Shown here: one piece after another, positions 7,641 to 13,271 of the stretch
Position numbering within the stretch: position 1 is the stretch's first letter
Layout of the letters: every line of letters begins with the position of its first letter
Virus record (IMG/VR): IMGVR_UViG_3300008517_000015
Coordinates: 1-20,105 of that record
Reading direction: 5' to 3' (one strand)
DNA: 20,105 nt
From: a virus
Program-made: the position numbers and the translations under genes
The notes under the pieces: generated by a model
The model's database searches: none
Told to the model about the DNA's origin: nothing
What the model saw: the letters and a program-made list of their open reading frames with translations, nothing else

Positions 7641-8116
7641 AAAGGGCGGTTATGCTCCTCAATCACATCGGACATCTCGAGCACAATATCCCGGGACTCG
7701 CATAGAGTCTTGACCAGCCCTTCGTCGATCTCGCACAGCTTTCCCTCGTCGTCCTTGAAATCGTGCTCACCTATTCCGTAGAGCAAGATGAGCTCATATA
7801 ATCGCGCCGTCTTTCTATTGCCGATTTCGCCGAGAGTCTCAAAAAAAGTTAACATCTCTTTTTCGCTCAGCTCGGCAGCGATCTGTTTTAATGTCAGGTT
7901 TTTGATTCCCTTTTTTTCGAGACGACCGAGTATCTTGAGAGCTTTAGGATTTTTGACGATCTTGCGAATTTCTGCCTGACAATTTGCGATTTCCTCCGCA
8001 CCCTGATAGCTGTACTTTCTCGGTCTGAACGAAAGACCGGGTAAAGCCGCAAGCTCGTGCTTCTCTCCCTGGATGCTTCGGCTAATCTTGTTTCTCAGAT
8101 CGTTGATTCCCGCCAT
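7592..8116 (-). CDS. Tail assembly chaperone (short, zero-frame form; G-like)
   Basis: The product is 174 residues, mostly alpha-helical, beginning MAGINDLRNKISRSIQG. It contains ELILLYGIGEHDFKDDEGK and ends in a low-complexity tail after the frameshift point at residue 159. Position between tail tube and tape measure, size, and the frameshift signal at its 3' end identify it as the gpG-type chaperone, a non-virion protein that keeps the tape measure soluble during tube assembly. The last 15 residues (ASRTSGTFETSQNGL) are read only when ribosomes do not shift. The start is well set: AGGAGG, fused with the TAG stop of the tube gene, sits 5 bases before the ATG. Confidence 0.87.
   Translation of the reverse strand: MAGINDLRNKISRSIQGEKHELAALPGLSFRPRKYSYQGAEEIANCQAEIRKIVKNPKALKILGRLEKKGIKNLTLKQIAAELSEKEMLTFFETLGEIGNRKTARLYELILLYGIGEHDFKDDEGKLCEIDEGLVKTLCESRDIVLEMSDVIEEHNRPLASRTSGTFETSQNGL
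7608..7631 (-). promoter_or_regulatory. Possible frameshift-stimulating stem-loop
   Basis: Two copies of GACGTC (7631-7626 and 7613-7608 on the minus strand) can pair to a 6 bp stem with a 12-base loop, starting 8 bases after the slippery heptamer. Each copy is self-complementary, so other pairings are possible. Confidence 0.45.
7640..7646 (-). promoter_or_regulatory. Slippery heptamer CCCTTTA for -1 ribosomal frameshift
   Basis: On the minus strand the zero-frame codons CCT TTA sit in C-CCT-TTA, a perfect X XXY YYZ heptamer. After a -1 slip both tRNAs re-pair on CCC and TTT. It lies near the 3' end of the chaperone frame and just after the opening stop of the -1 frame. Confidence 0.85.
7655..7660 (-). 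promoter_or_regulatory. Internal Shine-Dalgarno-like GAGGAG upstream of the slippery site
   Basis: GAGGAG ends 8 bases before CCCTTTA on the minus strand and has no start codon at useful distance. An internal Shine-Dalgarno element about 10 bases upstream is known to stimulate -1 frameshifting in E. coli dnaX, so it may act the same way here. Confidence 0.5.
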
Positions 8117-8121
8117 AGCGA

Positions 8122-8128
8122 CCTCCTA
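8122..8128 (-). promoter_or_regulatory. TAGGAGG: tube-gene stop codon fused to chaperone ribosome binding site
   Basis: The TAG stop of the tube gene is the first three bases of TAGGAGG, 5 bases before the chaperone ATG at 8116. A terminating ribosome would sit on the next initiation site, suggesting coupled translation. Confidence 0.6.
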
Positions 8129-10087
8129 ATAGGGGATGGAATCGGTAGTGACCAGAATCATCGTGACGGGATCGTTGTACAAAGTGCCTTTGGGATTCAG
8201 CGCCTTGTAGCTCATGTGTGCATCGATCACGCCCGCATTCTCGGGGAAGTCAAACAACGAAAGCACACAGTAGGGAAGCTCGACCAGCATTATCTCGGGA
8301 ATATTCGTCTCGATCTCTTTGCTTTTAAAATAGAATGACATCCCCGTCACCGTGCCATCGAACGATTTGACTCTCTGGGCATAAGTGGTGGCATCTAACC
8401 GAATGTTGAATTCGCCCTCCAGAGCGAATATCCCTTTCTGTTGATAAGCACGGTACATACTGGCGATCCCGTATCCATCGACCATGTGATTGTTGGCGAT
8501 GTTGACGGCGATGCTGCGCAGATAGTTATAGTCCGTCTCTTGCCAGGCGAAACCGCCTCCCTGGAATCGCATAGGATCTACGTCCTCGAGCGGCAAAGCT
8601 GAAAGCACCTGCCCGGTTGTCTCCTCAAAACCGATGAGCTCGACGTTTCCATCTGCAAAGCCCTTGAGAGCGGCACTGAGGGAAAGGTTGTTTGCTACGC
8701 AAGCGCTATAAAGAAAATTGTCGTGAAACCCGTCCTTCTGTATGGAATACACGGGCCTCTCGGCATCCGAAAGATCGCTCGTGAACACATGAGCGTATGC
8801 CGTGCTAGTATTGCCGACAAAGAGGATATAAGCCCATACATTCTTGCCCTGTTTCGCCGTGCTGGTGTAGGCAATGCCGAAAGTGTCATGACCGCTCGTA
8901 ACGACTATGGCGTCTCTTCCGGGGTTTGCTGCGACGAGTGTTATCACCGCGCCCGCATTCGAGGCGGTTACTCCCGGCACTCCGTAGGTCGGATCGTTGA
9001 TGCAGGTAACCAGCTCTCCGGCATCCGCCGTATCATCACCAGATATATCGAATTCCCGGTTTGCAGGCGTAGTCGTATCGACATGGGCGGTAAAGGTCAG
9101 TCCGTTGATGGTTATCGTCTCGTCGGCGAGAACCGTAGCTAGGGTTACAGTCATCTCTTCGATGTACATGAATACAACGATATTCTGGGTGTCCTGGGTG
9201 CCCGCACCGAAGAGTATCTCCGCTTCGTATCCGGTGTCAGCGGCGATCAGAGCTATAAGCTCGGCCATCGTATCGTTGGCGCCATCAGTAAGGTCATAAG
9301 ATCCCGCTACGCCGAAGTTGGCGGCATCAATCACCTCGGCGCCCTTGGCGCCTACGTAAGAATCAAGTGTAATGGCGGTTCCTGCGATGCCATCGACAGC
9401 CGCTTCGAAAGCTACAAAATCCGTAAGGGCGGCAAAAAGATCAGGACCTGTAACACCTGCAGCCAGAACTATTGTCGAACTCGCAGCCTCGCTTTGAGAG
9501 GTGCAACGCAGATCTCCGGCTACCAGGGAAAAGTAAGCGCCCGATTCGTTCATGGCCTCGTTCATCAATCGAATGATCACATCGTATGTCAGCACTGTTC
9601 CTGTCGTGATGTCATACTCGACCGCAGCTCCGCCGTCGACTGTCACTTTGAAATAATACTGCGTGGTGGCAGCCAGTCCGGTCGCCGTGGAAAGCGTTTT
9701 GCCGGTGAGATCGCATTCCTGAAAGCCATGAGTCCTATCGCTTGCAGCGACGAGCTTGCAGCTTGCAGATACTCCGGTATATCTCACCCGCATGATTCCA
9801 CCGATTCTTGTCGGTATGTCCTCCCTTCCCAAAAGACTTTTGAGAAGCGCGGCAAAGCCACCGCAAGGACGCGGAGAGAGTGGTATCGGGCCTCCGATAT
9901 CGAATGCGAGAGGATATTCCCCCGCAAGCATGTTGGATCCCACGACCGCAGGATCCTCTCCTCGCTCGACCTTTTTGTCCAAGCCCCCTAAAGCGGTAAC
10001 GGGTATCACGAATTTTCTCGCTTCCTCCGTCCCGGGAGTAAACTCCGGTCGGCTTATCGTATACTTAATGTTTTTTGATGAAGGCAT
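8126..10087 (-). CDS. Major tail tube protein with large nested insertion
   Basis: The product is 653 residues. The N-terminal part (to ~92) and the C-terminal part (from ~425) read as one tail tube protein: EYPLAFDIGGPIPLSPRPCG followed by GFAALLKSLLG, and later SIAVNIANNHMVDGYGIASM and KGIFALEGEFNIRL. Position directly before the chaperone supports this. Residues ~95-423 are an insertion, with GGIMRVRYTGVSASC at 96-110, a domain with LSTATGLAATTQYYFKVTV at 132-150, GAEVIDAANFGVAGSYDL at 249-266, a second domain with ADETITINGLTFTAHVD at 321-337, and KNVWAYILF at 415-423. The first, third and last pieces match the N-terminus of the connector 10967-11884. The insertion probably decorates the tube surface. 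AGGAGG lies 8 bases before the ATG. A sheath protein was considered and is less likely. Confidence 0.85.
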   Translation of the reverse strand: MPSSKNIKYTISRPEFTPGTEEARKFVIPVTALGGLDKKVERGEDPAVVGSNMLAGEYPLAFDIGGPIPLSPRPCGGFAALLKSLLGREDIPTRIGGIMRVRYTGVSASCKLVAASDRTHGFQECDLTGKTLSTATGLAATTQYYFKVTVDGGAAVEYDITTGTVLTYDVIIRLMNEAMNESGAYFSLVAGDLRCTSQSEAASSTIVLAAGVTGPDLFAALTDFVAFEAAVDGIAGTAITLDSYVGAKGAEVIDAANFGVAGSYDLTDGANDTMAELIALIAADTGYEAEILFGAGTQDTQNIVVFMYIEEMTVTLATVLADETITINGLTFTAHVDTTTPANREFDISGDDTADAGELVTCINDPTYGVPGVTASNAGAVITLVAANPGRDAIVVTSGHDTFGIAYTSTAKQGKNVWAYILFVGNTSTAYAHVFTSDLSDAERPVYSIQKDGFHDNFLYSACVANNLSLSAALKGFADGNVELIGFEETTGQVLSALPLEDVDPMRFQGGGFAWQETDYNYLRSIAVNIANNHMVDGYGIASMYRAYQQKGIFALEGEFNIRLDATTYAQRVKSFDGTVTGMSFYFKSKEIETNIPEIMLVELPYCVLSLFDFPENAGVIDAHMSYKALNPKGTLYNDPVTMILVTTDSIPY

Positions 10088-10095
10088 ATCTGTTT

Positions 10096-10102
10096 CCTCC
10101 TA
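10096..10102 (-). promoter_or_regulatory. TAGGAGG: stop codon of 10100-10567 fused to tube ribosome binding site
   Basis: TAG of the tail terminator candidate forms the start of TAGGAGG, 8 bases before the tube ATG at 10087. This is the same arrangement as at 8122-8128. Confidence 0.6.
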
Positions 10103-10567
10103 GACCAGTATTTCTTTAAGCATCTCTACTCTCACAGCTCCCGCACTCATGTCGTCCATAGCAGGATACCAGTTTATTTTCGTAGCCTGGGCGCGGAGCA
10201 CCGCTCCCCCCAGGGTATCGTTTTCGTTTATAACACCCCGGATCGCCTCGCCGTAGCGAAAATCCATCTTGACAAGGGTGTCTCGGTCTTTATGCTTGAG
10301 AACGTAAATCACTTGAGCGACAAATCTGTCGTATTCGGCACCGATTGCCGAATCCTCGATATCCGCATCGTCATGCATAAACATCACATAGGGATACAAG
10401 GTCTGGCCGAAGGGGTCGCGGTAGCCCATGCCATAGTTTTTAAAATCCGGTAATGCTATCCCATCGGCCTTGTCTGCTTTGATCAGCGCTAAACGTGCCC
10501 CTACGTTGGCAATAACGATGTCCTTGAGCGCCCACAGCATATCTTCGAAGGGCGTATAATCAGGCAT
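10100..10567 (-). CDS. Tail terminator / tail completion protein candidate
   Basis: The product is 155 residues and starts MPDYTPFEDMLWALKDIVIA. A long first helix is followed by a strand-rich section (YPYVMFMHDDADIED, DRFVAQVIYVLKHKDRD), the general pattern of small alpha/beta tail terminator proteins (gpU / gp17 class) that cap the tube and join it to the head. It sits between the gp10-like gene and the tube gene, exactly where terminators occur. Its ATG overlaps the upstream stop by 8 bases, with AAGGAAG as ribosome binding site. The role comes from synteny and size. Confidence 0.75.
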   Translation of the reverse strand: MPDYTPFEDMLWALKDIVIANVGARLALIKADKADGIALPDFKNYGMGYRDPFGQTLYPYVMFMHDDADIEDSAIGAEYDRFVAQVIYVLKHKDRDTLVKMDFRYGEAIRGVINENDTLGGAVLRAQATKINWYPAMDDMSAGAVRVEMLKEILV

Positions 10568-10970
10568 ATTTGAGCTTCCTTGTCACTTCACGCGAGATGA
10601 TTTCCTCTATGATCCTGTCTGCGACGCTGCCCGCTATGTCCTTTAATGCGGGCGTAGCCCACGGATGCGGCGAAATATGGACACCTCGACCTGCCGTCAT
10701 GCCCGTTTCAAATCCATGCGCCCAGTTGAAAAACTTACCGATCGGTCGTGTTTCCCAAACTCCCTGCTTGATCTTGTAATAGAATATTGCGTCCCGTAAC
10801 GCTCCGGTCCTCACCTGGAGAGCCTGACCGGAAAGATACTTGTCTTTCACCTGTTCCTTATGCGCTTTTGCGATGGACGCCACGATCAGGTTGAGTATCC
10901 GGGGCATCTCTGCGCCCACGTTCCGCAGAAGAGGAGAAAGCTGATCATCGATGGTTATCTTCATTTTCAT
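10560..10970 (-). CDS. HK97 gp10-like tail completion / neck protein
   Basis: The product is 136 residues beginning MKMKITIDDQLSPLLRNV. The central motif YLSGQALQVRTGALRDAI (about 45-62) matches the RTG-x-LR pattern of the HK97 gp10 / neck family. GVHISPHPWATPAL (about 95-108) and a basic helical C-terminus also fit. The ATG overlaps the connector's stop by four bases (ATGA), and GGAGG is 5 bases upstream, so translation is coupled. This class sits at the head-tail interface and is needed for tail attachment. An alternative start at Met3 is possible but has poorer spacing. Confidence 0.83.
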   Translation of the reverse strand: MKMKITIDDQLSPLLRNVGAEMPRILNLIVASIAKAHKEQVKDKYLSGQALQVRTGALRDAIFYYKIKQGVWETRPIGKFFNWAHGFETGMTAGRGVHISPHPWATPALKDIAGSVADRIIEEIISREVTRKLKYA

Positions 10971-11884
10971 ATCAGCCTCCGTGCGTAATGCTCGAAAACC
11001 CTCTGAGCGTTCAGTGGAGTGGTAATCTCAAAAGTGACGTTCACCCCTTCCCCGCTGCTCTTGCTTCGCTCGCCTATGCCAAGGCCACCCAGGATCCTTT
11101 TCGCATTCCAACCGACGGTCTCAAGTACGGCGAACTGCAGGTCCTCGGGAATCGCCATGCCTCCGTATCCGAGGCCGGCATCGAAGGGATCCGCCTTGAC
11201 GGTCTTGATCCCGAAGGGGAATGTGCCCGAATACAGCTTGACTCTTCCCGATTCTTTGTACAGGGCATAATCGGTTGCGGGAATCTCCGTGGCTGCTCCA
11301 AACACTCGCTGCGAATCCGCGTATAGATGTGTAAGCGTATTGACCGGGTATTCCGGAAGGACGATCGTGTCCGTTCCCGTGCCGTCGAGAATCTCGCCGT
11401 AGCTCCTAGCCTTCAGCCGGCGAGATGTCTCGCGATTGGCGGTCCGGCTTGATGCGTTGATGATCCGCTCTATGACGGTCTGCTGCGTATCCTCATATTC
11501 CAGCATCGCTTTGGCAAACGCCCAGCTGATGAGCGCATTCGCCGTGTCCAGCACGCTTGCTATGTCGAACAGCAGGTAAGCCCAGACGTTCTTTGCCTGA
11601 ATCTCGGCGTCCAGGATCCCGGCCGAGTCGATGTCGCTCTTGATGTAGTCATAGATCTCGGCGCTGTAATCCGCATAGCCGTTGATTATGGACTGAAGTT
11701 TTGCCACAGTGTTGTTGGCGACCAGGGTCAGATCCAGTACGCCTGCCACGCCGAAGTTGGCGTCTGGTGCCTCGGCACCTGCCGCGCCTATCGAGGAGGT
11801 AAGGGTATCCGCCGTGGTGTCCGCCGCAAGGACGCAGCTCGCCTGTGCGCCTGTGTATTTGATTCTGAGAATCCCTCCGAGCAT
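10967..11884 (-). CDS. Head-tail connector (gp6-like) with N-terminal module shared with the tail tube
   Basis: The product is 305 residues. The C-terminal half (~145-305) has the connector pattern: LPEYPVNTLTHLYADSQRVF near 176-195, TDYALYKESGRVKLYSG near 204-220, then AIPEDLQFAVLETVGWNAKR near 244-263. Such proteins form a ring under the portal. The N-terminus (3-106) is not connector-like: GGILRIKYTGAQASC, GAEAPDANFGVAGVLDL and KNVWAYLLF match three separate pieces of the tail tube insertion. The shared segment also keeps the 15-base identity ACGCCGAAGTTGGCG (+ strand) at 11748-11762 and 9309-9323. AGAGGT 5-6 bases before the ATG supports the start; its last base opens the upstream TAA stop. 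It overlaps the gp10-like gene by 4 bases. Confidence 0.82.
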   Translation of the reverse strand: MLGGILRIKYTGAQASCVLAADTTADTLTSSIGAAGAEAPDANFGVAGVLDLTLVANNTVAKLQSIINGYADYSAEIYDYIKSDIDSAGILDAEIQAKNVWAYLLFDIASVLDTANALISWAFAKAMLEYEDTQQTVIERIINASSRTANRETSRRLKARSYGEILDGTGTDTIVLPEYPVNTLTHLYADSQRVFGAATEIPATDYALYKESGRVKLYSGTFPFGIKTVKADPFDAGLGYGGMAIPEDLQFAVLETVGWNAKRILGGLGIGERSKSSGEGVNVTFEITTPLNAQRVFEHYARRLI

Positions 11885-11887
11885 GTG

Positions 11888-12049
11888 TTACCTCTTCGAC
11901 CTTCGCTTGACGGCCCTTTCCGGCGCTTCTTTCACCGCCATTTCATACTGCTCTTCTCTCCGCCTTGGCGGTCGTCGTTTCTGTGGAGACTTTTCATCAG
12001 CGGTTAAGGCTGTCGTCTCTTCTCTCGGCCTTCCGTTGATTATCAGCAT
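11888..12049 (-). CDS. Small arginine-rich protein, 53 aa, unknown function
   Basis: This short frame fills the otherwise empty 176 bases between the connector and the gene at 12061-12381. It runs from ATG 12049-12047 to TAA 11890-11888, with GGGAG 6 bases upstream. The product starts MLIINGRPREETT and is very basic in its second half (KRRPPRRREE, then ERAVKRRSKR at the C-terminus), with two acidic interruptions. No family is recognised. The strong ribosome binding site, and its stop overlapping the next gene's ribosome binding site, support a real gene. A DNA- or RNA-contacting role at the head-tail vertex is conceivable from charge alone, but this is a guess. Confidence 0.72.
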   Translation of the reverse strand: MLIINGRPREETTALTADEKSPQKRRPPRRREEQYEMAVKEAPERAVKRRSKR

Positions 12050-12060
12050 GTCTATCTCCC

Positions 12061-12381
12061 TTACGGCATCGCGGACCAGATGACTTCGAGACCGTAGGTC
12101 TTCGTGCCGGCGTTAGCCCAGGCAATCGCGAGCCCGTCTCCCGCTACAAAGTTATGGGGTCTTACCGGCTGCCAGACCAGATCTATGACCAGGGTCATAT
12201 CCTGAGTCAGAAACACCGCATCATAGTCCGCGCCGGTCAGGGCATCGAGGCTGATGGTAAGATCGCCCGCGCCGCCCGCTGCGCTGAGATGAATACGCAC
12301 TTCCTCGACCTGAAAAGCAACGCCGGGGATAAGAGAAAAGGCAATAGCTGCGGCTCCGGTTGCTCTACTAACTCGTCTCAT
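12061..12381 (-). CDS. Structural-type protein, tandem paralogue A (106 aa)
   Basis: The product is 106 residues starting MRRVSRATGAAAIAF. It aligns along its whole length with the neighbour 12395-12721: both have QVEE(V/M)RIHL near 24-32, ISLDAL near 43-48, VFLTQDM near 55-61, RPH(N/S)F(V/I)AGD near 74-82, and G(L/I)EV(I/V)WS at the end. The sequence is beta-rich without membrane spans. The ATG is preceded by GAGGAG 9 bases upstream, inside the end of paralogue B. Its place between the capsid and connector genes suggests a head decoration, spike or vertex protein. No catalytic motif is visible and the function is unknown. Confidence 0.8.
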   Translation of the reverse strand: MRRVSRATGAAAIAFSLIPGVAFQVEEVRIHLSAAGGAGDLTISLDALTGADYDAVFLTQDMTLVIDLVWQPVRPHNFVAGDGLAIAWANAGTKTYGLEVIWSAMP

Positions 12382-12394
12382 TTTTCATCACTCC

Positions 12395-12721
12395 TCATGG
12401 TATCCCGGACCAGACGACCTCGATGCCGAATGTTTTGTCATTCACATTGGCAAAATCAACCTTGAATATATCTCCGGCTATGAAAGAATGCGGTCTCGTA
12501 GGCAGCCAGCTCAGATCTGCGACGGCCGCCATGTCCTGCGTCAGAAATACCACGTCGTATACCGGACCCCCCAAAGCATCAAGACTGATTATGAGATTGC
12601 CTGCGCCCACACCGCCCACAGCATCCAGATGGATGCGCATCTCTTCGACCTGGTATGGGATAGTCGGAGAAAGCGCAATAGCCACCGCACCGTCGCCGGT
12701 CGCTCTTTCAAACCGTCTCAT
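12395..12721 (-). CDS. Structural-type protein, tandem paralogue B (108 aa)
   Basis: The product is 108 residues starting MRRFERATGDGAVAI. It is the second member of the duplicated pair with 12061-12381, sharing RIHL, ISLDAL, VFLTQDM, RPHSFIAGD and GIEVVWS blocks in the same order, with a two-residue longer loop after the AVGGVG stretch. Only 3 bases separate it from the upstream gene's stop. GAGG lies 11 bases before the ATG, a weak site, so coupling to the gene upstream is likely. Tandem related genes after the capsid gene could make a hetero-oligomeric decoration or spike. This is inference; I do not know a characterised member. Confidence 0.8.
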   Translation of the reverse strand: MRRFERATGDGAVAIALSPTIPYQVEEMRIHLDAVGGVGAGNLIISLDALGGPVYDVVFLTQDMAAVADLSWLPTRPHSFIAGDIFKVDFANVNDKTFGIEVVWSGIP

Positions 12722-12724
12722 GGT

Positions 12725-13186
12725 TTAAGCAGCCTCTACGGATGCGCCATCGTCGATGGGCACGTAGAACAGCGTCCACCTCACCGACCCGGTACTCGAT
12801 AAACTCAAGCGCAGATCCAGCGTACCGACAGGCAGCACAACCGGACTGCGTTGCATTTCGACACCACCAGCACTAACACCTAGCATGGCATCTCCTACAG
12901 CGCCGGTGATGCTGATAAGCGTACCCGCCTCCAGCGTCCCGGCAGCCAAGACAGTACACAGCGCAGCAAGAGTGCCTACAGTCGGATTCGCCTCTAGGCT
13001 CATATTGCCAACGGCACCCAGAACAGTTGTCACCTCTCCCAAAATGCCAAGCATGGCAACACGACCGCCCAGAATGTTGAAGATTGGAGCAGCGGTGGTC
13101 TGCGGCAAAGTTGCCGTCGCCCGCTCGACCTTTCTTCCCTTGAGCAGCTTTCTCAAGCCTGCCCCGTCAATAAATGCGTTTCCCAT
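12725..13186 (-). CDS. Hypothetical virion-type protein, 153 aa
   Basis: The product is 153 residues. A short basic N-terminus (LRKLLKGRKVERATATLPQT) is followed by a Gly/Ala/Val/Leu/Thr-rich beta-like body (ILGGRVAMLGILGEVTTVLG, ANPTVGTLAALCTVL, ISITGAVGDAML), and it ends WTLFYVPIDDGASVEAA. The body looks hydrophobic but its Gly/Thr pattern suggests strands, not membrane helices. AGGAGG 5 bases before the ATG is a strong site. It follows the only sizeable intergenic gap in the head region (13187-13271). By position it may belong with its neighbours to a capsid decoration or spike set. The function is unknown. Confidence 0.78.
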   Translation of the reverse strand: MGNAFIDGAGLRKLLKGRKVERATATLPQTTAAPIFNILGGRVAMLGILGEVTTVLGAVGNMSLEANPTVGTLAALCTVLAAGTLEAGTLISITGAVGDAMLGVSAGGVEMQRSPVVLPVGTLDLRLSLSSTGSVRWTLFYVPIDDGASVEAA

Positions 13187-13197
13187 ATAACCCTCCT

Positions 13198-13211
13198 GAG
13201 TAAAATTACTC
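13198..13211. repeat. 14-base perfect palindrome GAGTAAAATTACTC
   Basis: The arms GAGTAA and TTACTC flank an AA centre, and the AGGAGG of gene 12725-13186 abuts the repeat on the minus strand. It could be an operator or a small hairpin that affects access to that ribosome binding site. Confidence 0.55.
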
Positions 13212-13220
13212 TGTTAATCA

Positions 13221-13245
13221 GGATTGCCCCAAAAAGAGGCAATCC
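13221..13245. repeat. Inverted repeat, 8 bp stem GGATTGCC / GGCAATCC
   Basis: The perfect 8 bp arms at 13221-13228 and 13238-13245 are separated by 9 bases. In the direction of transcription the hairpin is followed by TGATTAACAG, not a T-run, so it is not a standard intrinsic terminator. Confidence 0.65.
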
Positions 13246-13271
13246 CGTTTCAATCTCAGTCCTTCGCCTAT

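Larger units (their letters stand above)
13187..13271. promoter_or_regulatory. 85-base intergenic gap with two inverted repeats
   Basis: This is the longest non-coding gap between head genes. It holds the hairpin 13221-13245, the palindrome 13198-13211, and the strong AGGAGG of the downstream gene. I see no convincing -35/-10 pair and no U-tract after either repeat. Control of transcript processing or translation is possible but not shown. Confidence 0.4.

Noticed and set aside
8126-10087. Tail sheath protein (contractile tail) in place of tube protein
   Set aside because: No separate tube gene follows before the chaperone, and the terminal parts read as tube protein; extra length is explained by the insertion.
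13221-13245. Hairpin as a rho-independent terminator after gene 13272-13955
   Set aside because: No T-run follows in the direction of transcription, and downstream genes belong to the same operon.
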